In this document: positions 12,096 to 23,973 of the stretch, one piece after another
How positions within the stretch are numbered: the stretch's first letter is position 1
Layout: each line of letters begins with the position of its first letter
Origin: Fasciolopsis buskii
Taxonomy: Eukaryota; Platyhelminthes; Trematoda; Plagiorchiida; Fasciolidae
Assembly (NCBI GenBank): GCA_008360955.1
Contig: LUCM01009988.1
Coordinates: 1-64,000, forward strand
DNA length: 64,000 nucleotides
Direction: 5' to 3'
The notes under the pieces: generated by a model
What the model was told of the DNA's origin: nothing
The model's database searches: none
Seen by the model: the letters and a program-made list of their open reading frames with translations, nothing else
Position numbers and translations under genes: made by a program

Positions 12096-14509
12096 CTGTT
12101 CGCACATCCGTAAAAAAAATGAAAGGCAGACCTTCGCGAAAGCAGTTTAATGAATTTCTTGATGACCAGCCAATCAAATGGCAAATCATCGTAATTCACT
12201 CGATGTTTATCAAATAATCTGTAATATCAAAATCACCTATTTAACCCGTGACTTGGACATCTTCAGAAATGACGACAGTCAAGCACCGATATGTTTGCTG
12301 TGACATAATTCGGCTACGGCCTCGGATAGTCCCAGCAAATGAGCCATAGTGATGAGGCGTGCAGGGCATGGTGTTTACTGCGTTACCACAAGTGACTGAC
12401 AGATGTTGACAAGATACGGTGTGGTTTGACTACACCGTGGATTACGACCCACTGATCAATTTGATAAAACACTAAATTTTTTATCCCACTAAGGTCGTTT
12501 TACCAACTCCAGAAAGTCAAAAAAGGTGAATATTCAAGCGCTAAATCAAAATCATGGAACGAAGAACTGAAAAGACAGGCAGCCCAAACTATCTCGTATG
12601 GGAAAGTAAAACACAAGACATCAATCAGTAATGCTGACTACCATGGCCCAGTAGCCTCAATATTCCTTGGAGGAAAGTCAGACTATCCTAACTCTAAATA
12701 AGATAACCGTAATGTGTCCAACAACACGCAGTGAGCCTATAACACTGTATATGGATGTCAAATTTGATAGGATAGACGATATGTACGATTCGTGTCAAAC
12801 TCAACACTTCGACTGCGGTGGTTCAAGTTGCAAGCTCCTCACCCATTATTAGTGGATTAAGATAACAAAGATCATCTCAACAGAAGAGGTGTCGAGTCAA
12901 CTATCTGTCACAGAGATTAATAAAATAGATTGAAATCGATGTGAGTTACTCAATAAGGTACTCGGATACGGAGCACTTTGAAGCAAGTTGTTTGTGTGAA
13001 AACTGTAAGGGCGACTCGGGCTGCTAATTTTGTTTGCAAAGAAACTCGATGGAGTAACGATAGCCATCAAGCCCAAGCTAGTTACTAGTACTTATTAGAA
13101 GGATTCAGAATTTTGTCCAGTAACGATATGTTCCGATTTCCGTTGAAGGCTGACCAAAACTCGAACATTCTGAACGCCAGTAACGGAGCACATCACGATG
13201 CCTATCCACTGGATTTACAAGCTCCCGGATTGCTTTGTGATAATCAAGTGGTCAAGCAAACAGCAGGAAGGCAACCCAAAGAGTGATCTGTCAATCTGTC
13301 AATCTCTAACTCTGTAATGTAAATGCGGTTCAGAGTACGAGACAAAGTGAGGCCACAATTGAACGGACAGGTTCCACGTAACGGAAATTTGCAATTTCTC
13401 GTGATCGGAACCACGTAAAGGGTAGCCTTTGGATTTCGATGTTTAAATTTATTACACAAAAATCACGCTCATAGAGTTCTGTAAGTGCTTGTGATTAGTA
13501 TTCTGCAAGAAATAAACACAATTTGGGGAAAAGGGCGCACACTTAACTTTCGGAATCGATGGCATGTGTGATGTAGGAATGTTCTTTCCAAAACTCAGGT
13601 CGAAATGATGCAACAAAGCAGGTCATACGCAAGAGAGTTTTCGACCAGATGAGGAAGCTGACCGGCACTGAGGGAATTCGAAACCATGATCTTCTTTTCG
13701 AAAAGCCAAGAACAGCTACGAGCAAATGGCACGAACACAAACTAACCACAAGAAAACATGATTCATTCTCATATTCGTCCATAATGTTTAGGAAGGAAAG
13801 AGGTTCAATCTGGAAGAAGTTGAAGTGTTGGATCAAGCAAGTGATTCACAAAGAGTCCTTGAAATTCTGACACGCTTCTACTGATCGAGTAGATCAATAG
13901 ACATGCCGGATTGGATCAGGTATACATCCGAGTAAATAGAAAACTGTTCAGCCAACTAAGAAAGATAGGAATCAAAGCATACGGACACCAGCTTGGATTC
14001 TTCGTGCGAAAACGTGTAGAAATCAGTGATCAAATAAAAAAGTAGTGGAAATGGATGCGAACGTATACGGCTATAGATGTCTGACCACTCAAGCCAAATG
14101 CTAACTCTGTGAGGTCGAAGATCAAATTAACAGAGGTCAAGTAGAAAAAAAGCATCTAGTCTACAGCTTGAGGCTATTGAAGCAACCGAAAGTCATAGTT
14201 AATGACAATCTTACCAAAAATAAGGGGCATGGCTGACTCCGCACACTCTGCGGACGTCACCTCTACTGGTAATGAACTGTTAGTGACCTAAATCCCAAGT
14301 CTAAGGGTCAGAACCATACGTGAACCAACAAACGAAGCTGCAATCAACAAAAGAAAAGGGGCTATGAGCGGACAAGCCTTCTCGCTGGAAACAACAGGGC
14401 TGATCCAACACAAATCTTGGTGATATTTCCAGCTGAATTTCTAGGAATAAAAAATAATAACACGGTGTCGCCAAAAGCGGATCAGTAATTACTGGAAGAG
14501 ATGGCGTAC
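12096..14509. other. Intron with SINE relic
   Basis: Contains the doubtful SINE copy near 13606-13710 and an unplaced minus frame at 13244-13459. The 10896-11982 and 14816-16076 introns hold nothing recognisable. Confidence 0.5.
13606..13710 (-). mobile_element. Possible degraded SINE-like copy
   Basis: The plus-strand text gaagctgaccggcactgagg followed by aattcgaaaccatgatctt recalls the head of the 20938 and 32390 copies (ttgaccggcgacgggaggat, ttcgaacccgcgatctt). The right end is not conserved. Confidence 0.35.
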
Positions 14510-14815
14510 CTTGTTTCATGCGCAGCCGGAACTCGCGATCGCTTTTTGCGGATGGATGACGACACATATAGTCCCCTGTGAGCGAATAAGAGACCCTGGG
14601 AATATGCAACACAGCTGTACGACCAGTCCCGGACGCTGTCATGCTTGTGACCGTCGCATATGGTTCGGTCGCAGTTTCATCCATAGCATCGTGCATAGGA
14701 ACCGTTTGTCCGTTTGGATCCAGCCAGATTAGTTCATCTGCTTGTTGGGAATGGCAATGCACTTGAACAGTCTCACCTGGGGCGGCTATTTTCGAATCCA
14801 CATCCAGTTCCATCT
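14510..14815 (-). CDS. Ig-like domain, single symmetric exon
   Basis: The exon is 306 bp, phase 1 to 1, acceptor tctattgaaaattcag, donor AAG|GTACGC. It encodes a whole Ig domain: GETVQVHCHSQQ (B strand, Cys), DELIWLDPNG (C strand, Trp), RTAVLHIPRV (E strand), LTGDYMCRHPSA (F strand, Asp-Tyr-x-Cys) and DREFRLRMK (G strand). A domain encoded by one 1-1 exon is the classical shuffling unit of extracellular Ig genes. It follows directly on the Ig exon at 16077-16394, with a Glu codon made across the junction. Confidence 0.88.
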
Positions 14816-16076
14816 CTGAATTTTCAATAGACCAGAGAAGTAAAGGACAAATAAGTATTGTGTCCTATTGGTGTTATGTTAGGGGGCTAATAGTTTAACT
14901 GATTAACTGAACGATTAATCTGCTGATTCCGTGATTAATTGGGTCCTTTTTGATTGGATGTTTGGCTGACCAATGTGCAAGTGAACATGGGTTTTTGAAA
15001 CATTCACTTAACCTTCGTCATGTCGCTAATCGACGCGAATGATGAGAAACAAACAGGTTTTCTTAATTGATATGCCCTTCACGTGTAATGCACACCGAGG
15101 ATAATAACGTCTTACTAAATCATTGCATGATACATTAACTCATTTACTTTCAGTGCTATACTGGCATGTCTTCTCAGATAACTTTATCACTTCATTTTCG
15201 CTAGAATACAAGTGGCGATAATATGGAAGCAGTAGTGGTCTCCGTGTTTTTTGTACTACCAGTCTATTCCTTGGCATCTTATCTTCTTGGGAGCACCAGT
15301 ATGAACTGAACACCACTCTGATTCAGGTGTGAAGCAACAATATTTCTCCTGTGCCTTATTTACAACCATCCACACGTGTGACACGCACTGGCGTTCTTAT
15401 TCTGTCCAAATTATTGTACTGTTAAACCTTTCCTATTGGATGATGCTCCCTCCGGTCTTTTTGCTCAGCCAGGTACGATACGGTTACGATACTAGGCATT
15501 CACCTATTTACTGGTTGCGGATGTACGACTACTTGTCTTCCCTGACGGTGTGTCCCTTCATGGAACGAATCATTTTGGGTTCAGATGAGCACTTTGTATA
15601 CTTGTCAGCTCACATGAAAACCGATATTTTCCTGTTGCTTGGTCGGGACCAAAGCTGACTAAAAATGGAAGTATAACACTTGGTTTCCAACTTTCAAGAT
15701 CGACATTCACTTCCTAAAATAGTGGTGGGTAGGCCAGTACTGCCTTTCAAATATTAGAGTGAACAAGATCTCTTTGTGCAATGAGATTTTCATACGTTAA
15801 GTTGGGATGTTGCGACAAATCCGTCTTATTGCGTTTATAAAGTGCGACGGGAATCCCACATTTTAACACCACCTTGGTCGACCGTGATGAACAGATCTTT
15901 TCTGTTATCCTTTTTCGGTAATTTAGTATAATTTTGTTTCAAAGTTTCAGAATCATGGCGCTAGGCTTTTCTAAGCCTGAATTTCAATGAGATGTTCTCA
16001 TTACTATGAATTCATGCGCCACTATGGAGAACTTCATTCTCAGTGAGTAGCATACCAGGAAACCATTTAAACTCAC

Positions 16077-16394
16077 CACTGACAATTAGTTTAAACTTTG
16101 GTGCTGAAACGGGCACACCAACCGCGTGTTCCACCGATGGTTCAACGAAACAACTGTATGTCGTGGCCTGACCAAGTTCAACTTTGTCAAATACGAGACG
16201 GACCACCTGACGCCATTGATTACTCTCATTTGCCTCGGAGACCAGTTCAGTTCGACCACCGTCCGGTAAGGGTGAGCCATCTGACCGTCTCCATTCTGCA
16301 CGTTTTGGGTTTGATGGTCCAACAGTTGCCACACAGTCGACCGAAACATGTTGTCCCGGTGAGACTACTTGTTCCTCTGCAGATATGGTTATTT
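16077..16394 (-). CDS. Ig-like domain, single symmetric exon
   Basis: The exon is 318 bp, phase 1 to 1, acceptor tgtctacatgcactcag, donor GTG|GTGAGT. All Ig landmarks are present: PGQHVSVDCVATVG (B strand, Cys), KRAEWRRSDGSPL (C strand, Trp), QWRQVVRLVFDKVEL (E strand), TTYSCFVEPSV (F strand, Tyr-x-Cys) and PKFKLIVS (G strand). This is the best-formed Ig domain of the gene. Its first codon is completed by the last base of the 34-nt exon at 19233-19266. Confidence 0.9.
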
Positions 16395-19232
16395 CTGAGT
16401 GCATGTAGACAAAGAATCACGCAAAGAATGTGCTACTATCCGGCATAAAATAGTCATCACAATATGCAAGTCAAGAAATAAACAAAATTTACCAGTGTCC
16501 GATTACTTCTCGATAGATTATCTCGTTGCGTAGCAAGTTCAGATTCCAACCATTTACTCTCTACACATTCTATTGAACAATGAATATTACAAATTTGGTG
16601 ATGACCCCAAGGTTTACCGGAGTCACGAATAATTCTGAGTGCAGCTACCGGCCCTGTAGCTCCCTATGAACGAGACTGCGTTGAACGTTTACTGTCAGTA
16701 CTTCGTGTTTTCCAATAAGTCGACCAGAAACATCGGTCTTCATAAAGCATCTATAAGCATTTTGCCGCATATTTACAGGCTGCTCGCCGGATGACCAGCA
16801 GATGCTTGTAAAATTGGCGAACCAAACATCGAATTTTTGTAAATCCTGGCGCACTTTAACAATGATAATAATACACTGGACGATTTTACCGAGGCCTGCG
16901 TTTGGCAAGCAGGATGGGCTTAACGAATTGGTAAAGGTGACAAAATCAGGGATAATATATGTTACGTTTGAATAATCCTTCCGGGTTATTTTGTCAGAAC
17001 AAATGTGAAAATCTTATTGGGAGATCTGGAAAGTTCCTCAAACTCAAGAAACTATCCAGCACTTTCGGCCTTTGGGCAATCAGCACGTGCACTTGCATCG
17101 AGAACTCGCTACCAAAGATACCATATGAATCTTGAGTGCACGGCAGAAGCTGTCAAGTGACCATAAGCGGAAAATAAAGATTTCTGCCGCTGAATTTTCT
17201 TGATATTTATTTACAATGTACCGAGTTACTGAATAAACTAAAAATTTGTTATTGCGTTCGATTTTTGGCTTGGGTTGTGCGAATGAGGACAGGTGTACGG
17301 TGAGAAGGCTTTAGACAGAATTAAAAATTACGGTAGTTGTCGGTCTCTTCCATGTTTGGAAAGTTGAAAGATAACTGAAATCCCAAAATCCAAATTAGTA
17401 AAACCATCTTTAGAAGCAACTCTTCATGTACAACACTGTTCAACAGTCACAGAAAGCCTGTGAAGCCCAGCTTCATAGTGAGAAACAAACTTGACATGGA
17501 ATGGCCCCTTATCGAGTGACTTTTAAGAAGCACAGTGACATAAGTCTCGAGCGCTTTTTGATGACCCTAGAAACACTTCGACGTCCGGTCCCTTCAAATT
17601 GAAACGAATCTTGTTCTCATCCTGTGTGCACATTGACTGGAAAGTTACATTTTACACCAACGCTGCTGAGAAACTGAAGTCAGGATGTTGGAGCACGTGA
17701 AGTGCTGTTAGAGACGAAGGGAGAGAAGTATACGTGAACAGCATCCTTGATGAGGAAAACAGAAAAGAATGTAGGTAAAAATAAATGATTATTTTGGATT
17801 TAACAAATGTTAACCTTGCTGCAACGCGCTCTGGTTTTTTGGTTCTTACCCAACATCATCGTCTATGGAGAAGAGAACGAGAAGCAGTGAAAGACCGAAT
17901 CCGAGGCAATAAATTGAAGAAGTGGAAGAGGAAAGACTGTGAATGCAAGGAAGCCATTGACAGTGAATTTTGACCATATCACCCGTTCTCTATGACCATC
18001 TCGTGGGTGCTAACGTGAACCTCAATCCGACAGCCTAACTGACCCTAGGCTAGCCAGTCTAGTCGATAAGAATATCACCTATGCTTGCCATCCTTGCTAA
18101 ACCACTTGATTCTAACAAAACCCTAGCCACAATAGCCCAGGGAGTGGATGAATGGAAGCATATCTACATTAGTCAGTTATTCTTCCACTTATTGTTTTTC
18201 AACTGAGTTTTTAGGTCAAGCCAACCTCGAATCTGGAGGACCATTAGACTGTTTCGCAAGCAGCTCTAATCCTGAACCCGTTGGACATGAATGATCCGTT
18301 GATACCATGAAGTCATTTACCCTTCGTGTTCAGAAAATTCTATATCGCTTCTGTTCACTACTAAAGTCTTCTTAGCTCGAAAATGAATCAACTCAAATAA
18401 GTCTAAGTAAAAATATAACCAAAATATATACTTACTTTTCTCCACTGTTTACCTCCTTCAGAATGCACTATTTATTAGTTTCCCATTCTTACCTATAGCT
18501 TATCCCCAAAATGGTTACACGTATCTAGACATTTTCAAGCAACCAAGCCGACTCCTTAGAGTTGAATATCACACTGATTCACTTTCCGCACGCGTTTTGC
18601 GTATTTGGACGGAAGCATTGATCGGCGTTCGTACGCTGAGGTCACAAATGAAGACTGAAAACTGGAAACGGCAGCACAATCGTACAGGGGGACTGACAAA
18701 GTTGTCAGACTGGTGAGAAAAGTTTAGTTGGGCTTTAGTAGGTAGATTAGACATAGCTCGACTTGACGGTCCGTAGGTCACTTGTCATCAGTTTAATAGG
18801 ATCTTTCGTCATTTGGACCCGATGCCGACGGAATGCTCCCGATGAATACAAGTTCACGATTTGTGCTTTGATCTAAGCGTGCCGATGTTTTGCGAAAAAT
18901 GCCTGTGCTTCTCTCAACATCTAAGGGAAAAATCATAACCTAACAAACATAAATTATAAATTAAATAGGTATTTCGGTTCAAAGTATCGAGCAGACGATT
19001 TACGAATTAAAAACGAACAACAGCAACGCATTTGGGCGGTTGGTTTCGATCATTGTTCTCGCACGACAAAACGTTTGTTAGAAAAGAAAACACTACCACT
19101 GAACTCAAGCCCAGAAATGCGATGCAGTGGATGGTACATAATAAAACTCAAATCGACATGATCTTAGGTAGCTAAATTATCTGATGAGGAACCTACCATC
19201 TTTTGTCCAAAACGTTTCCGCTGCCGACTCAC
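16395..19232. other. Intron
   Basis: Holds an Ig-like open frame at 16645-16908 that could not be placed (see rejected items). Otherwise A+T-rich and featureless. Confidence 0.5.
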
Positions 19233-19266
19233 GATCTTTCTCCCCACTGACATACTGTACCGTTGC
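19233..19266 (-). CDS. Probable 34-nt micro-exon
   Basis: The segment lies between a strong acceptor (ttcgtcttctgtttgttag) and a strong donor (ATC|GTGAGT). It is phase 0 to 1, exactly the phase needed between 23221-23552 (ends 0) and 16077-16394 (starts 1). It adds ATVQYVSGEKD after YELK of the preceding FN3 domain, which finishes the F strand naturally, and then runs into the first Ig strand (QITISAEEQ). Transcript data would be needed to confirm an exon this short. Confidence 0.55.
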
Positions 19267-19505
19267 CTAACAAACAGAAGACGAACAGAGTAGTGTTGAT
19301 TCCAATGCAGACAAGTAGTGCACGTGATCACTTCAGTGAACCGTAGTTTAGCCAAGGAAATGCGTTGCTAATTGCTTAAAGTTGAATTAACTGAAGCATG
19401 ACTGGAAAAGCTATTGATTCATGCGTAACGAGTTGCTAATATCGAAAATCTGGTGCTATTTTGGACAGAAATTTATAATCTAAACAACTGAGTACATCTT
19501 AATAC

Positions 19506-19597
19506 GTGAGCCGCTGGTCGGGTGGGATTCGAGCCCCGCATGCACACTACCCACTTTTAATATCGCATGTTCCCTACTAACCAAACCATGAGGCCAC
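19506..19597 (-). mobile_element. tRNA-like SINE head, other family
   Basis: The minus strand reads TGGTTTGGTTAGTAGGG (box A-like) and, 35 bases on, GGGGCTCGAATCCCACC (box B). The spacing and order are tRNA-like, but acceptor and anticodon arms are not regular, so this is a tRNA-derived repeat and not a functional tRNA gene. Confidence 0.5.
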
Positions 19598-20937
19598 AGG
19601 TAACCTGGAGACGCACAGACTGATCAGAAAATCTTTGTCACCTGGGTCCCGAAAGGCAAAGCTTGATCACTGTTGCCATTTATTACTAATCTACAATGTT
19701 ATCTGAATTCATATAAGTGAAATATGTTATCCACTCAGACACGTGAATGCAAGATATCAACGCACTGCGCGTCCGTTTCGATTCGTCCCATCTGTATATT
19801 GAACGCTTATCGGTAGGGTGAAAACAACCATGATGACGAGGACCTGAAAATCATTCCCAGTAAAGTCATTTTACGCGCGAAATACATCATAAACAATGTC
19901 GATGAGAGGTTATATTTATTGTTTCATCATTTGGTTCTCCGTGCAGACACTGTCCCCAAAACTCTGGTTGCCGTTGGTTGGAATAAAGAATCGAATCGAT
20001 GCTAGTTGAAATTATCGTACATTGGGATCAGTCTGATGAACTGGAAAATACCTTCGGGATGAACAATTTTACTGAATGTCACCCATAAACACAAAATCGG
20101 AACAAACTAGACGGGATACGTACAAGTTTCCCATTCGTTCACTTCACTCCGGTTTACATTGCTGCTTCAATTTCACCAATGTGCTATAATTTTGATTCCC
20201 ACCTAACATTGGGTTCTACGGAGAACAGAACAGAACATGTCAATGAAACATCATATTCAAAGCGTTATGTTCAATAACCATGTAGAAGTGGAATGGTTTT
20301 TAATGCAAAGATGCCACCTAGTGTAAATGTAGGACATACTATATATTGTCTCTAACCGTCGAGTGAAGGATCTCATGGAGCCCAGCTGGCATTCTAACTA
20401 AGCCTATGCAATCTATTCCCCCGTTAGGCTGTCGCACAGTTTGTCATGTCATCGGCTGACCTCTCCGATCTGCCATCCGGGCACTATCTTCAGTAATACA
20501 GGCTTTCTGTGGGTAAGCGCAACGCAAATCGAAATCGTTTTGATCTATCCAGATTGAGTGCCCCTCCCAAAGACTGAACAGTAGGACCCAGTAATTTGGT
20601 CTTTATAAATGAATTATTAGGAAAATTATCCCGTCATATACTGTCAGTGCTACGAAGATAAGGGAATTCAAACACCAATAGTCCTCATTCGTCCTCTGCC
20701 GAAAACGGACACGTTCCTAAGTGGTGTTGCCGGGCTGACGTCACTGCTGATGTATAAGCTGAACCTTTGATCGATAATCGGAATCCTCTTCGGCGTTACA
20801 GATGTTTCAAATTGATAAATACCAATCTAGGATTTTGTATACGTTAGTGAACTTCATCCGATGTGCGACAACTCTGTGAGATTGAATTACTACTAGGTTT
20901 ATCAACATTCCTTTATCTGTTATTTTTTACTTCCTTT

Positions 20938-21087
20938 ATCAATGAAATAAAATGCAAATAATTCTTCAGGAAGGGGCTGCAGCCAGTAGAGGGCTGTCAA
21001 GTGAGCAATTTGACCGGCGACGGGAGGATTCGAACCCGCGATCTTCACGTCCAAACGCCACTATCCTATCCGCTTGGATACCGCCGG
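20938..21087 (-). mobile_element. tRNA-derived SINE-like copy
   Basis: The plus strand shows caggaaggggctgcagccag, cggcgacgggaggattcgaa and cccgcgatcttcacgtccaa, ending ccgccgg. The minus strand gives a tRNA-like head with a box-B-like GGTTCGAATCC and an A+T-rich tail at the left. It aligns along its whole length with 32390-32538. The open frames here (GRIRTRDLHVQTP) are repeat-derived and not genes. Confidence 0.75.
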
Positions 21088-23220
21088 ATGACGGCTTCCC
21101 TACAAGAACAAAATCCATCCTCGAGCCAATCCAATCCTGCAACACTATTTTACACTCTGGAAGTACAACAGCCATCCTCAAAATGTATGCAATATTGCTC
21201 AGGAAATCAAGAAAAACTGTAGTCTATATGTATCTTCACTCGGTGAAGCAACATCGTGCACTTATTCGAGATCGGACAATTTCTTTTCTGAGCAAATACC
21301 GATACAATTATTCCTACATGAGTATCCGGCCATCTCCATAACCATCTCTGTGTCAAAGATGAAAGCCAAAGGTCAAAGTGGGAGGCCTTAGTGAGCACAG
21401 TTCCTCGTGGCGAACTCAAGTGAAAGATCGCTGTAAGCAAGACCTTGGCTTGGGACTAGAAAACGGAAACGAATTTACCAGACTCATTCTTGAATGTAAT
21501 GCAGTTCCAGAGTACCAGATGATCGATCAAGTCAAGTGTTGATTTCAGATCGAGAAACGCAGCGATCGTGAACTTTTGGAAGATGTGGCCGTGATTTGCG
21601 ATTAGATATGAATGAAAGTCCTGGTAGGTCTTAAATGATCGAAATGCGTTGACGGCTATAGTGATTCTAAATGCTACCGCTCAGTGGGAAACTATGTTTG
21701 GGGGTGTTCGAGTTATGATCTCAAAATTGACAGGTTTTTCCACCGGACAATTCACAGATATGGACAACACCGTAACTGTCACGGTTGATGTAATCATTTT
21801 TTCGGATCAGCTTAGATTTAATATGGTTGGCTTTTGTTTACTAGGGTTCCCCTTTCTGAACGATTTATTGCACTTTGTACTCGCAGCTGACCTAGATGGT
21901 CTTGTCTTCGAAAAAAATAACTATACAAAAATAATTTAATCCCTCTTTTTCATAGAACATATTCCCTAATGAAACATTCTGTGACATAAACACATCACAA
22001 TTCACAAAAGATATAAATCTTTGCCAATTTTGAAACGGGAAAAAGTTGGGTAAGCGAAATTCCGTTCACACCTCAGACAACTTTTGGATCGCTTGCCGGG
22101 GTGGATAGTCAATTCTTTGCTAGATTGCAGCCGAGGAATTAATGATAGACCTTTAGGTACTAAAGTGTGTGTGTGTGTTAAATATACCCAGGTCATCTGT
22201 GGAACTATTAGGTACTTGGTAGATGTGACAACCTTACGGTAAGTAATAAAAGTTCCTTAGGCTGTGCGTGATTCAGGCCCACGTTGATGTTGAATTCCAT
22301 TTCCTAAATAGCGTAAAAGTGTTCTCGCATAAATTGATTCCATTGCCTCTAACTTACACGTTCTCATTAACCAGTTGTATTCTTCTTAATGATCGTCCCC
22401 ATTGCCTTTGTTGTTGTCAGTGTGAAAATTCGCGAAAGCACATTATCTCCAACTGGAAACGGCCATCCAGGCTTGCTGATGTTCGTCTATTGTGACATTT
22501 ACCTAGTAAATGTGCGGCAAAATTAGATGTTTCAGATCTCAGCCTTTTGTCTTTTAGAACCAAAGTGCTGTGGCCTTTCACCCGATTTTTTTGTTCCAGA
22601 CTCAGATCTTCAATGGTTGAAAAATATCCCCGAAGAAAAAACAATTAAAGAATTGAATTGGTCACGTCGAATGGACTTTGAATCCACCTTTGAAGCTTTA
22701 TACCTCTTTGTTTTAAGATGAACCCAAATGGATGCCTGCCAGCCAGAGCTAAAAGGTTATGAACGGGAGATATTCTGGAGGCAGAACTTCAGACGCTGAG
22801 TTATCAACTGATCTGTCTTTAAAAACAATTTATGGCTGCTCTTCAACTCCCTTGGCTTACTCTCGACCCCAAAGCAAACTCTAGACCAGGCACGTTCATC
22901 TGTTTCCGGGTTTTGCATGGGACACCACCAGTCCCTTCCCAGCCGTATTTCTATCGGACTAATCAAATCACTTGAATTTTCCCAAAAATTTTATGACTCA
23001 ATTGCATGAGTACGAATCATTAAAAGCGAGCTTTTTCGTCAACTTGGTTTTCTAAGTATATTTACTGAGAATTTTCAAATAATTTCCTTAAGAATTTGCT
23101 AATATAGTCCACCATCCAGTAGCTGGCCCCTATCATTTATTCACTCAGCTTGATACGCGAAACCAACATCGAGTAAAATCTTTGGTAATGGTGTCCACCA
23201 GACCACCGGATGAGGCTCAC

Positions 23221-23552
23221 TTTTAACTCGTACCGACGTCCCGGTTGTAAGTTTTTCAGCACATACCAACGTCCCAGCTCGGTCACGGGACTGTTAGGAT
23301 CCGGTTCGAATGTGACTTGTTCCAAATAGGCTGGGATTTTGTTCTCCCCTTCACCGATCACCTTCAACTCGTGATTTACGGTGAATGAGGCATCCTTAAG
23401 ACAACTGGATGTCTGACTTGGTGAGATGAAGACACGTCGCTCGCGAGATGTCACGAGCTCTTGCAGCCGGACTTTTGTCTGACCTGTATTGATTCGAATA
23501 GTGGAAGAGGAGGGGCAGTACAGAACAAAACTTGGTGGTATGGATGAGGTAG
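23221..23552 (-). CDS. FN3-like domain exon
   Basis: The exon is 332 bp, phase 1 to 0, with acceptor acttttttatgttccctgag and donor AAA|GTGAGC. It starts IPPSFVLYCPSSSTIRINTG and shows an FN3 pattern towards the end: AYLEQVTFEPDP, then GRWYVLKNLQPGRRYELK. The exon stops inside the predicted F strand, so the rest of the fold must lie in the next exon (19233-19266). If the GTGAGC is not used, the frame stays open to a TAA at 23137 and adds VSLIRWSGGHHYQ, which also suits an FN3 strand, so intron retention or a truncated isoform is conceivable. Confidence 0.85.
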
Positions 23553-23805
23553 CTCAGGGAACATAAAAAAGTCAGATACGGTTGTGAGTTTAATATGCCT
23601 AATGAATCAATTGCTTTATTCTGTCGCTCACCTAATGTACCACTAAAAGTTGCCTAATAAATGATGGCCTAAATGCAAGCATTGATAATCACAAAATAAA
23701 CTGCTGAGAATCTAATATCGGACTTAGATCGTGAGTAATAATTTAACTTTCATTATCCGAATCACATGCGTCTCCACATGTACGCGGACAGCGTCTTGTA
23801 CTCAC

Positions 23806-23973
23806 CAATTTGACCTTGAGGGAATTTGACCGACGAAACTGCACCAGAAACTGGTCCCGAGGATTTGCTTTTAAATAGCGGAGTCACACTAACTTCATAG
23901 TCGGCTAACAATTTCGGATTTGAAACCATATCTGGGATTTCATCCAAGCGAATCCTATAAGTTGCTGGGTCAC
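23806..23973 (-). CDS. Second half of FN3-like domain
   Basis: The exon is 168 bp, phase 1 to 1, acceptor tgtcatttggtttcag, donor TTG|GTGAGT. Residues DPATYRIRLDEIPD and LLADYEVSVTPLFKSKSSGP give the FN3 E and F strands, with the usual Tyr followed by alternating hydrophobics and a Gly-Pro turn. The first half of the domain comes from 26454-26632 through the 28-nt exon at 25754-25781. If that micro-exon and 26454-26632 were both skipped, 33232-33405 would join it in frame. Confidence 0.85.

Larger units (their letters stand above)
19267..23220. other. Intron with SINE-like copies
   Basis: Carries the tRNA-like repeats at 19506-19597 and 20938-21087 and a short (TG)n at about 22164. No exon-like segment fits the phase chain. 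Confidence 0.55.

Noticed and set aside
13244..13459. Minus frame with regularly spaced Cys, loosely Ig-like.
   Set aside because: No acceptor and donor in usable phase; the 11983-12095 segment fits better.
16645..16908. Minus-strand frame with Ig-like end (NAYRCFMKTDVSGRLIG, HEVLTVNVQ).
   Set aside because: It does not fit the phase between 19233 and 16394, which already join, has no good donor, and Trp and Cys are too close for a full Ig domain.
21001..21222. Frames such as GRIRTRDLHVQTPLSYPLGY.
   Set aside because: These are translations of the tRNA-derived SINE-like repeat and not genes.
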